22,624 bases of DNA from CAZZCP01 sp964653235 (GTDB lineage Bacteria; Bdellovibrionota; Bdellovibrionia; Bdellovibrionales; UBA840). The stretch covers positions 1-22,624 of the forward strand of contig CAZZCP010000038.1 in assembly GCA_964653235.1 (NCBI GenBank), read 5' to 3'. Under the pieces are notes generated by a model. It saw only the letters and a program-made list of their open reading frames with translations. It was not told the origin of the DNA and ran no database searches. A program made the translations under genes and the position numbers. Below, one piece after another: positions 7,549 to 13,800 of the stretch; the first letter of the stretch is position 1; every line of letters begins with the position of its first letter.

Positions 7549-8532
7549 ATGTTGCGCAAAGCGAGTGTGCTGTTCTGTCTTGTTTTGATGGCATGCAAAT
7601 CGAATCTCGAATCTCTTTCTTCTCAAAACTTTTTGATCGAACCTGACTTACCCGAAACTGTTGAAGATATCGACGAAAAACTTTGGATTTGTAGTGATCT
7701 CAATTTTAAAAATGTCTATGCCCCAGAAAATTTTAGTCGTGAAGCGATCAATATCTTTGCTCTTGCTCTGAATATTAGCGGCAGTTTTGAAGGCCATGAT
7801 CAATGGCAAAATATAACCAATAATTTTGATGGTCAGGGTTTGAGTTTGGGTTTGCTCAATCAGACCCTTGAAACAGGTTCACTGCAGCCTCTATTGATTG
7901 AATACATGCAAAGAGATAATGAGAAAATGAAATCTCACTTTCTACATGAAGACTTTCTGAGTTTAAAGCAAATGTTAGAGCAGTATGAACCTGGCCCAGT
8001 GAGCTTTTCATTGGACAGCCTTGGGGTGAAAGAAGATCAGAGTGTATCTTGGGCATTAGAGAATTTGTATAGTGATGATGGTAGAAATTTTTATCCCAGA
8101 TGGAAAAACTCACTTCAGCAGATGGCAGCCTCGAAAAACTATCGAGAAATACAATTGAATGCAGCCTCCGACCTTCATGAGAAAGCAATGGAGTATTTTG
8201 ATGAATTTCAATTGAAAGAGCTTCGATCTTATTTATTTTTATTTGATATAGTGGTGCAAAACGGCGGTTTCTATCGACGCAATCGAGATGAGTATCAAAT
8301 TTTTTTGCAAGAGAATCCTCAGGCCCAAGAAGAAGAAAAACTAGGCTTTCTTTTAGAGTCTCGTTTAGTACAAGTTCGAGACCAGTTTCGTGAGGATGTA
8401 CGCTCTAGAAAAGAATCACTGATTCAAGGTAGCGGCATTGTGCACCGGATAATGCGTAATTATGAACAAGAATATTGCTACTCTGGCCTGCAGATTCTTC
8501 ATCTTGAATCTAATATTGAATCTTCTCAATAA
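7549..8532 (+). CDS. Lipoprotein with lysozyme/chitosanase-like signature
   Basis: A 327-residue probable lipoprotein: signal peptide with lipobox LMAC (Cys16). After a short linker, residues 64-125 contain SGSFEGHDQWQ, then NFDGQGLSLGLL and GSLQPLL. An acidic residue after a small-residue helix (Glu81), followed about 13 residues later by a DGxGxSxGxL block (Asp94), resembles the lysozyme-like fold of GH46 chitosanases and related predicted muramidases. Glu81 and Asp94 would be the catalytic candidates. The rest is helical and unassigned. A cell-wall or glycan hydrolase held in the envelope is the best guess, inferred from motif memory and not from an alignment. There is no clear Shine-Dalgarno before 7549. 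The next genes also encode exported proteins. Confidence 0.6.
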   Translation: MLRKASVLFCLVLMACKSNLESLSSQNFLIEPDLPETVEDIDEKLWICSDLNFKNVYAPENFSREAINIFALALNISGSFEGHDQWQNITNNFDGQGLSLGLLNQTLETGSLQPLLIEYMQRDNEKMKSHFLHEDFLSLKQMLEQYEPGPVSFSLDSLGVKEDQSVSWALENLYSDDGRNFYPRWKNSLQQMAASKNYREIQLNAASDLHEKAMEYFDEFQLKELRSYLFLFDIVVQNGGFYRRNRDEYQIFLQENPQAQEEEKLGFLLESRLVQVRDQFREDVRSRKESLIQGSGIVHRIMRNYEQEYCYSGLQILHLESNIESSQ

Positions 8533-8566
8533 AAGTAATAAAAAAACTTAATCAATGGGGGGATTT

Positions 8567-8995
8567 ATGAGAAGTCTCATTTTTATTTTATTGTTTTCAT
8601 CGAACCAATTTGTTTCTGCTGATAGCTTTTTACTGCGAACTTGTCGTTTGACTCAATCTCAACACATTGAATATCGCTTTGATTTTGATCGGGTGCTGTA
8701 CTGTAGTTACTCGGGTGCACTATTAGATTCTGTAAGTATTGCACAGAATCTGTTTGATGCTCGAAAATCAAAAGCCATATTGGCTTATGAAGATCCACAA
8801 AATGCCGGTAGAATCTGCGAGCAAGTTGGAGCCGAAACTCATTTCGATGTAAATCTGCAAGATGTTTTTTGCTTCTTTGATGATAATTCTAGTATTTCTC
8901 AAGAGGTTCTTGAAAGAGGTGTTGAGCACCCTTTGAATGCAGACTTAAATCGAGCGCTTCAGCTTCAATGTCTTGAGCCAGATTGCGATCTTTAA
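8567..8995 (+). CDS. Secreted six-cysteine protein of unknown function
   Basis: A 142-residue protein with a signal peptide (MRSLIFILLFSSNQFVSA, cut before Asp). The mature part has six cysteines: TCRL, LYCSY, RICEQ, VFCFF, LQCLE and PDCDL. An even number in an exported protein suggests disulfide bonds. I do not recognise a family. An in-frame ATG at 8555 exists, but the G-run at 8557-8562 would act as the ribosome site for the ATG at 8567, and that start gives the cleaner signal peptide. It sits 34 bases after the lipoprotein gene and 72 before the phosphatase gene, so one transcript for all three is plausible. Confidence 0.7.
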   Translation: MRSLIFILLFSSNQFVSADSFLLRTCRLTQSQHIEYRFDFDRVLYCSYSGALLDSVSIAQNLFDARKSKAILAYEDPQNAGRICEQVGAETHFDVNLQDVFCFFDDNSSISQEVLERGVEHPLNADLNRALQLQCLEPDCDL

Positions 8996-9067
8996 ACTTT
9001 CAAATCTAAAACAAATGCAACTCAAAGAGAAAGCTCTCAGAAGCAGGTTTTGATTGAGATAAACAAA

Positions 9068-10072
9068 ATGAAATTTACTACTTCTTTAATTGTCCTTCTT
9101 TTTTGTTTTCAATCGCTTGCCTCTCTTCCTTTAGAGACTTTGAAGAGGCCTCTGTCGAATTTTTATTTCGGATCTTGCAACCAAGAAAAAAAAGAAAATC
9201 CATTTTGGCGCTGGATCGCAGACTCAGACACAGATTTTTTCTTGTGGTTGGGCGATGCGGTTTATGCAGATACCAATGACCCAGAAAAATTAGAGGCCGC
9301 GTACCTTCGTATGTTAAATCAAGACAGTTATCAGTATTTGCTCAGTAAAAAGCCTACTATTGGAGTTTGGGATGATCATGATTATGGTGATAATAATGTG
9401 GGGCGCGATTATAGATTGAAAGACCTAAGCCAAAGTCTATTTCTCGACTTTATAGGAGAAGACATGCTCTCTGCTCGATGGGAGCAAAATGGCATATATA
9501 CATCCTATACTATTGGGCCTGAAGGCAAACAGGTAAAGTTTTTACTTTTGGATTTAAGATACTTTCGAGATGTCAAATCTAAAACGACAATAATGGGTTC
9601 TGAGCAATGGGCCTGGTTAGATAAAGAATTGTCAGAATCAAAAGCGCAAGTTCATTTTTTAGTCTCTTCAACCAGTGTTTTGCTCAGTCCGTTGCCATTT
9701 GTAGAGCAGTGGAGTGATTTTAGAAATGATTATCATATGCTCTTTGAGATGCTAGACTCTGTACCGGGGCTAATGTTCTTGGTAGGAGACTTGCACTTTT
9801 CTGGAGTATTAAAAAAACGGATTCAAGGCAGAAACTATTATGAATTGATGTCTAGTGGCTTAACCCACTCCATTCCACCAGGTGTTTTTACTATTTTGTC
9901 TTCTCAATATCGCAGGCAAAATGTGGTTCTTAAAAAGAATGTTTCCCGTATTGCTATGAATTGGGAAGAGCTATCCATGGACTTTGAGGTTTTTTCAGAG
10001 TCTAAGGATTCTTTGTTGAAAAAGACTTTTTTTCAGGATGATAATAAAAGATGGGTTCTTAAGGAGGAATAA
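9068..10072 (+). CDS. PhoD-like alkaline phosphatase family protein, exported
   Basis: A 334-residue metallophosphoesterase of the PhoD family, predicted periplasmic, likely releasing phosphate from phosphomono- or diesters. The signal peptide is about residues 1-18. Metal-site blocks appear in the expected order: FGSC (34-37), WLGDAVYAD (61-68), WDDHDYGDNN (101-110), LLLDLRYFRD (159-168) and VGDLHFSG (239-246). The length is short for PhoD (often above 450 residues) because the N-terminal Ig-like domain is absent, as in the shorter eukaryote-like branch. An upstream TTG at 9050 is in frame, but ATG 9068 places the signal peptide correctly. It ends in codons for Lys-Glu-Glu that also form a strong Shine-Dalgarno for the next small ORF. 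Confidence 0.88.
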   Translation: MKFTTSLIVLLFCFQSLASLPLETLKRPLSNFYFGSCNQEKKENPFWRWIADSDTDFFLWLGDAVYADTNDPEKLEAAYLRMLNQDSYQYLLSKKPTIGVWDDHDYGDNNVGRDYRLKDLSQSLFLDFIGEDMLSARWEQNGIYTSYTIGPEGKQVKFLLLDLRYFRDVKSKTTIMGSEQWAWLDKELSESKAQVHFLVSSTSVLLSPLPFVEQWSDFRNDYHMLFEMLDSVPGLMFLVGDLHFSGVLKKRIQGRNYYELMSSGLTHSIPPGVFTILSSQYRRQNVVLKKNVSRIAMNWEELSMDFEVFSESKDSLLKKTFFQDDNKRWVLKEE

Positions 10073-10073
10073 A

Positions 10074-10196
10074 ATGAGAGATAAAGTGGAAAACGCAAAA
10101 GTCATTTTAAGTACCGAGAAACCGCAAACACAGGTTGGTTTTTTATTCTTGTTTGTTCCGCCGGATAGAAAGCTAGTTTCAGCTAAAAGTCATTAA
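10074..10196 (+). CDS. Possible 40-residue small protein
   Basis: A short ORF (40 residues) begins one base after the phosphatase stop and has AAGGAGG (10061-10067) at an ideal distance from its ATG. The peptide has a hydrophilic N-terminus, a short hydrophobic stretch (VGFLFLFVPP) and a basic end. The same seven bases encode Lys-Glu-Glu of the upstream gene, so the ribosome site may be a coincidence. It converges on the MarR-type gene and overlaps its end by 4 bases. I recognise no homologue. Confidence 0.35.
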   Translation: MRDKVENAKVILSTEKPQTQVGFLFLFVPPDRKLVSAKSH

Positions 10197-10660
10197 GTCA
10201 TAGATTGAAAGTTTTTGGCTTTGCGAATGAGATGAATGAGCTCATCAATATGCTTTTGACTTTCAAATATATCTAAGGTCGCTTCAAGATTCTTTTTCCA
10301 AGCTGGGAAAGCCTGAAGAATTTTTTCTTCACCCAGTTTACTTAGCTTTACCCGGCCTTCTCGTTCTTGCTTATTTTGAATGCAATCAATCCAGCCCTTG
10401 TTTTTCAAAAGTTGAAGGTTTCTCGAAACCGTGGTTTGGTCCATTGAAAGTTCATCACTAATATCGGCTTGGGTGGCAGTGCCAAGTTTTTTGATGATCA
10501 CTAGAAAAACCAATTGGTTTGATTTAATCCCAACTTGTTTGTAGTTACGATCATAAAACTTTGATATCTCTCTTGATGCTTTTCTCACATGATAAAATAT
10601 GCAAGTGTCCAACATTTGCTCTGCATTGACTTCTGCAGAATTCGTCTTCAAATCATCCAT
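10193..10660 (-). CDS. MarR-family transcription regulator
   Basis: A 155-residue winged-helix DNA-binding protein, probably a dimeric repressor. The dimerisation helix region CIFYHVRKASREISKFYDR (about 20-38) is followed by the HTH. ATQADISDELSMDQTTVSRNLQLLKNKGWI (about 62-91) contains the recognition helix, and the wing has REGRVKLSKLGEEKI, the usual MarR ending. The ligand is unknown. On the minus strand an upstream TTTACA, 17 bases, TAACTA may be its promoter. It does not clearly pair with a divergent target gene. It faces the PhoD-like gene and small ORF convergently. Confidence 0.9.
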   Translation of the reverse strand: MDDLKTNSAEVNAEQMLDTCIFYHVRKASREISKFYDRNYKQVGIKSNQLVFLVIIKKLGTATQADISDELSMDQTTVSRNLQLLKNKGWIDCIQNKQEREGRVKLSKLGEEKILQAFPAWKKNLEATLDIFESQKHIDELIHLIRKAKNFQSMT

Positions 10661-10768
10661 TTTATCCCCTAAATCCTATCAAAGTTTAGTTACGGTAGTG
10701 TAAAACAAATGTAAAGCTTTTCTTTATAAGAATAAGAAACCATGCAAAATAAAAAGGCAGCGACTCTT

Positions 10769-11050
10769 TTAGTGAAAATTTAGAGTGCAGTCATCAAATT
10801 CTATCGAGCGTGGTGCGGTCAAATGCTTCGGAGAGAGTTGATAGACTCGATGTCTGCCTTTTTCTGTACAAAATACAATACCACTTTCTCTTAAAATTCT
10901 TAAATGCTTTGAAAGAAGAGATTTTTCCATATCAAGGCAGAGGCGTAATTCAGAAACAGTTTTGGGCTGATCTAGTAAAAGTTGTAGAATCTTGAGTCTT
11001 GTTTTCTCACTAACTATGCCTAGCGGATGCTGTTTTTCAGTTGATTCCAT
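10769..11050 (-). CDS. ArsR-family transcription regulator
   Basis: A 93-residue small winged-helix regulator. LGIVSEKTRLKILQLLLDQPKTVSEL is the typical ArsR first half. DMEKSLLSKHLRILRESGIV holds the recognition helix, and KGRHRVYQLSP is the wing. The metal-binding ELCVC motif of arsenic and cadmium sensors is not present; only one cysteine (LRLC) lies near that position, so a metal ligand is not supported. The start was set at 11050 because GGGAGG lies just upstream; the open frame runs on to 11098, but that part lacks a ribosome site. No target operon is evident next to it. Confidence 0.88.
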   Translation of the reverse strand: MESTEKQHPLGIVSEKTRLKILQLLLDQPKTVSELRLCLDMEKSLLSKHLRILRESGIVFCTEKGRHRVYQLSPKHLTAPRSIEFDDCTLNFH

Positions 11051-11125
11051 CCATTCCTCCCTTTGACAAAACTTTAACGATAAAGACATGAAATGCAAAG
11101 GATTTCAATCGACTCATTGTAATCT

Positions 11126-11152
11126 AATAGAGGGAGATGGAAAGTCTCTATT
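11126..11152 (-). terminator. Weak hairpin at the end of the BLUF gene
   Basis: AATAGAG and CTCTATT (11126-11132 and 11146-11152) form a 7-bp stem with a 13-base loop. It includes the BLUF stop codon. There is no T tract on the minus strand side, so termination by it is doubtful. Confidence 0.25.
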
Positions 11153-11555
11153 GTGTTTTTACTTCATTCTGCAATAGCTCAAATACATTAGAGGTATTTA
11201 AATTTTCACTGCTACCGCTGAGCACAGTATTTATTTTTTCTTGCAGGTTTGCAGGAAGTTCGTTCATACGGCGAAAAGCCATATTCCAGCTATCAAATAA
11301 ACGACGATCAGTTTCTTCATTGAGAAGAACTTTGATGTCTTTGTGTCGCTTGTCTTTTGAAATGCGATTTTCGAAAAGGTCTAAGATTCTTTCTTTCGGA
11401 CCTTCAATCATTTGAAAAAAACGGCCACGATCATAAATCAAGATTCCAGATACATCCCACTGTTTATTGTTTTCACGGCATAAACTTAAAAAGTCGCTGA
11501 ACTTAGAGTCGTTAAAAACATCCGTTGCGGTACTCGTATAAACGATGTGATACAT
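11148..11555 (-). CDS. BLUF-domain blue-light photoreceptor
   Basis: A 135-residue single-domain protein with the BLUF (blue light using FAD) fold. Key flavin-pocket residues are all there: Tyr6 in IVYTS, Asn30 in RENNKQW, Gln48 in FFQMIEGP, and Trp90 and Met92 in SWNMAF. GILIYDRGRFFQMIEGP and DKRHKDIKVL are family signatures. There is no output domain beyond about 40 helical residues, so it is a short BLUF protein that must signal by protein contact, as PixD or BlrB types do. AGGAG lies 7 bases before the ATG, and TATACT upstream on the minus strand may be its -10. Nearby regulators (MarR, ArsR types) and the basic protein upstream could be partners; this is only a guess from position. Confidence 0.93.
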   Translation of the reverse strand: MYHIVYTSTATDVFNDSKFSDFLSLCRENNKQWDVSGILIYDRGRFFQMIEGPKERILDLFENRISKDKRHKDIKVLLNEETDRRLFDSWNMAFRRMNELPANLQEKINTVLSGSSENLNTSNVFELLQNEVKTQ

Positions 11556-11607
11556 TTGTTCTCCTAAAAATGCCAGTTTGCAGTATATTCTTATGCAAAT
11601 ATAGAGA

Positions 11608-11638
11608 ACATGGCAAGCCCTCTAAAGGCTTGCCATGT
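11608..11638 (-). terminator. Strong hairpin terminator after the basic protein gene
   Basis: A perfect 12-bp stem (11608-11619 with 11627-11638) has a 7-base loop. It lies 15 bases past the stop of the minus-strand gene at 11654 and before the BLUF promoter. The following minus-strand bases (TTCTCTATATTTG) are only moderately T-rich. It separates the two genes. Confidence 0.7.
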
Positions 11639-11653
11639 ATATTCTTGGGGTAA

Positions 11654-12061
11654 TTACGCAGCGCTCTTTTTGGTGCGAATCACTGGCTTTTCTTTAGGAG
11701 TCCAGTTCTTTTTTAATTGAGTGTATTTACGATTTTCTTTGCTGAAATTTCGATTGTACTGAGTGGTGTAGCCTTTGAAAGCTTTCTCTAAAAACTCATA
11801 ATACTTTTTGTAAAAATAAGAAGTAAGAAAGTTTTTGTACCAAGCCTTTGGGGCATTTTCATTGATCCAGAATCTCTTTGTGAAAGATTTTAATTCCTTG
11901 GTCATAAAAGTGTACCAAGCATTGGCTTCTTTGGCGTGTATGAAATTCCCTACAAAAAAAGCTTTACCACCAAACTTCATTCCAACTTCATAACCTTCAC
12001 CGGCTTTTTTGTGGTAAGTTGTGATCGTAAACTTTCCATACTTGTAAGAGTTCTTCTTCAT
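11654..12061 (-). CDS. Small highly basic protein of unknown function
   Basis: A 135-residue protein with 26 Lys and 4 Arg against 9 Glu and no Asp, and with 13 Tyr. The first half (KYGKFTITTYHKKAGEGYEVGMKFGGKAFFVGNF) looks like a small beta sheet. The second half is helical and rich in Lys, Tyr and Trp. No signal peptide or membrane segment is seen, so it should be cytosolic. The charge suggests nucleic-acid or polyanion binding. AAAGGAG at the right distance supports the start, and a 12-bp hairpin follows the stop, so it forms its own unit. I cannot name the family. Confidence 0.8.
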   Translation of the reverse strand: MKKNSYKYGKFTITTYHKKAGEGYEVGMKFGGKAFFVGNFIHAKEANAWYTFMTKELKSFTKRFWINENAPKAWYKNFLTSYFYKKYYEFLEKAFKGYTTQYNRNFSKENRKYTQLKKNWTPKEKPVIRTKKSAA

Positions 12062-12174
12062 TGTGTCTCCTTTGTGTTTATGTTCATTAAGAACAGCTTT
12101 ATATCGGGGTGAATAAGAAAAAATTAAGTCAGACTTCTCATTTTTTGATACAATGTGGTCTTAGGTGGGTATTT

Positions 12175-12579
12175 ATGAATAAGAAGCTACACATTCGGTT
12201 GATGAATCGAGACGAATTACTGGCAAGCTACAATAATAATAAATGGAAACTGGAAGCAAAGGGTTGCCTTGCTTTTTTAAGAGCTGTTGATCAGCTTCGT
12301 AAAGTTCCAGATTTTAGTCAGTACTCCCTTCCCGAAGAAAAAGATCATGTCTCTTTAATGATCAAAGAGTTTCTTTTACGGCTGCGGGGGGAGTGGGAGC
12401 TTCCTTATAAAGAAGAGGAGCTTTGCCATTGTCGGCAGATTGCAACCGAATTTGTCGATCAAGCCATTGTGGCTGGCAATCATGATTTGCAAAGCATAGG
12501 AAAACAATGCCAAGCGGGAATTACTTGTGGTAGCTGCAAGCCAGATATCGAAGATTTGTTAAAGTATCGCTTGAGCTAA
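12175..12579 (+). CDS. Protein with C-terminal BFD-like [2Fe-2S] domain
   Basis: A 134-residue protein. Residues about 82-131 form a BFD-type [2Fe-2S] domain: Cys84-x-Cys86 in ELCHCRQI, and Cys118-x2-Cys121 in GITCGSCKP, with the usual VDQAIVAGNHDLQSIG helix between. The N-terminal 80 residues are helical and unassigned. BFD domains are found in bacterioferritin-associated ferredoxins, nitrite reductases and NifU-like proteins; here the role is electron transfer or Fe-S handling, not more precise. Start 12175 has AGGTGG just upstream; a longer GTG frame from 12109 lacks this support. The stop overlaps the stop of a second, convergent BFD-like gene by 4 bases. Confidence 0.82.
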   Translation: MNKKLHIRLMNRDELLASYNNNKWKLEAKGCLAFLRAVDQLRKVPDFSQYSLPEEKDHVSLMIKEFLLRLRGEWELPYKEEELCHCRQIATEFVDQAIVAGNHDLQSIGKQCQAGITCGSCKPDIEDLLKYRLS

Positions 12580-12785
12580 GAGTCTTTGGTTTTTTTAAGA
12601 TGTTCTTCGATCATTGGAATCGTTTTGCTGCGGCAGGTTCCTCCACAAGGTCCGACGCCTGCACCTGTGACATCATAAAGTTCATCAGCATTTTTCACAC
12701 CATCACGTATCGCCTTATCTATTGTAGATTTTCGAATTGAATTGCAAAGACAAATGAATGGATCTTTAGGCTTGTTTTTTTTCAT
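12576..12785 (-). CDS. Small BFD-like [2Fe-2S] ferredoxin
   Basis: A 69-residue protein that is one BFD-like domain: Cys12-x-Cys14 in ICLCNSI, then helices and GAGVGPCGGTCRSK with Cys47-x3-Cys51. The second pair is spaced by three residues where C-x2-C is common in Bfd; GPCGGxCR forms are known in BFD-like domains of other enzymes. It probably carries electrons or assists iron release or cluster assembly. It is the last gene of the mgtE-DHH operon, and its ATG lies 20 bases inside the DHH gene, which suggests coupled translation. It converges on the other BFD gene. Confidence 0.82.
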   Translation of the reverse strand: MKKNKPKDPFICLCNSIRKSTIDKAIRDGVKNADELYDVTGAGVGPCGGTCRSKTIPMIEEHLKKTKDS

Positions 12786-13800
12786 TCAACGTTAAACTTA
12801 AAACTTCAAGTAATTCTTCATGTAGATCATCACGAGATCCCCGCCAATGCCCACCCGATGCGTAAAGGTGCCCCCCACCTTCAAATCTCTCTGCCATGGG
12901 CAATACAGGGTAAATTCCTTTGGATCTCCAGGAGATTTTATAACGATTCTTATCGTCTTGACGAACGAGCACTGCAATCTCAACACTATCAATATTGATC
13001 ATGAGATCAATTAAGTCTCTGGTGTCTTCAAGATTCATATGATATTGCTTAAGATCTTCTAGATTCAAATAAAAAAGTGCAATTTTACCTTCTTCATAGA
13101 AATTCACATCGCGCCATAGCTTGGCCAAAAAACGAGTTTTTTCACGACTCTGATGAGCAAAAAGAGCTCGATGAACCTCGCTGAGTGAAATATTAAACTC
13201 TAAAAGCTGAGCACAAATCGCATGGCTTTTGGCGGAGTTTCGAATATAGCGAAAAAGTTGGGTGTCAAAACAGATACTTGTATATAGAGGCTTGGCAATA
13301 TCTGCATCCAATTCAACTTGAAGTTCAACCAATATATCAAAGACCATTTCGCCAGTGCTAGCGGCTTTTCGATTGATCACAGATCCTTTTGTGGGAGTCG
13401 GTCCACTTTGCAATNNNNNNNNNNGGTGGTGGTCGATAAAAAGAAAGTCCTTACTTTTGCTCTCTAGAGCCGAAAAAAGCTCTCCCAACATACGGCTGTC
13501 ATTGGTGTCAAAGACCAATACCAAATCAATTTTTGGCGGAAGATTCTTGTCTTGCTCATATATCTGTACGATATCTTCAGCTTGTAAAAACTTGTACTTG
13601 TAAGGTAGTGGGTCAAGGTTGATAATGTAAACTTCTTTTTGCATTTTTTTAAGGGCATAATACATTGCCAGCTCACAGCCCAAGCCGTCTCCATCGCACT
13701 GTCGATGAGTACTTAAAACGATGCAATTAGCTTGTTTGATCTTGGCCGCAACATCCTTCATATCTATTTCTATCGGTTGATTTTTTCGATTACGATACAT
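12766..13800 (-). CDS. DHH-family phosphoesterase (NrnA-like)
   Basis: A cytosolic phosphoesterase of the DHH/DHHA1 family, of the type that degrades nano-RNA or pAp (NrnA). Catalytic landmarks are LSTHRQCDGDG (HxxxDGD; family form HxNPDGD), FDTND, IDHH and, in the C-terminal DHHA1 domain, GGGHLYASGG. A run of 10 Ns (13415-13424) falls right after IDHH; the frame is the same on both sides and the distance to ASTGE is normal for the family. Start 13800 overlaps the mgtE stop by 11 bases and suits coupling. Other in-frame ATGs are at 13845 and 13761. An NrnA role is inferred; c-di-AMP or other DHH activities without GdpP domains remain possible. Confidence 0.9.
   Translation of the reverse strand: MYRNRKNQPIEIDMKDVAAKIKQANCIVLSTHRQCDGDGLGCELAMYYALKKMQKEVYIINLDPLPYKYKFLQAEDIVQIYEQDKNLPPKIDLVLVFDTNDSRMLGELFSALESKSKDFLFIDHHXXXXLQSGPTPTKGSVINRKAASTGEMVFDILVELQVELDADIAKPLYTSICFDTQLFRYIRNSAKSHAICAQLLEFNISLSEVHRALFAHQSREKTRFLAKLWRDVNFYEEGKIALFYLNLEDLKQYHMNLEDTRDLIDLMINIDSVEIAVLVRQDDKNRYKISWRSKGIYPVLPMAERFEGGGHLYASGGHWRGSRDDLHEELLEVLSLTLNEKKQA
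13415..13424. other. 10-N assembly gap
   Basis: Ten unknown bases lie inside the DHH phosphoesterase gene. The coding frame continues across, so the true length is probably 10 bases or differs from it by a multiple of 3. Confidence 0.99.

Noticed and set aside
10740..10771. Terminator of the ArsR-type gene
   Set aside because: The T-rich minus-strand stretch lacks a stable stem; the pairing breaks after five bases.
11137..11415. Plus-strand ORF of 92 codons opposite the BLUF gene, preceded by AGGGAG
   Set aside because: The BLUF frame has all family residues; the opposite frame has none, so the ribosome-like site is taken as chance.
12109..12174. GTG start that would lengthen the BFD-domain protein
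   Set aside because: ATG 12175 has a better ribosome site and the extra residues show no conserved feature.
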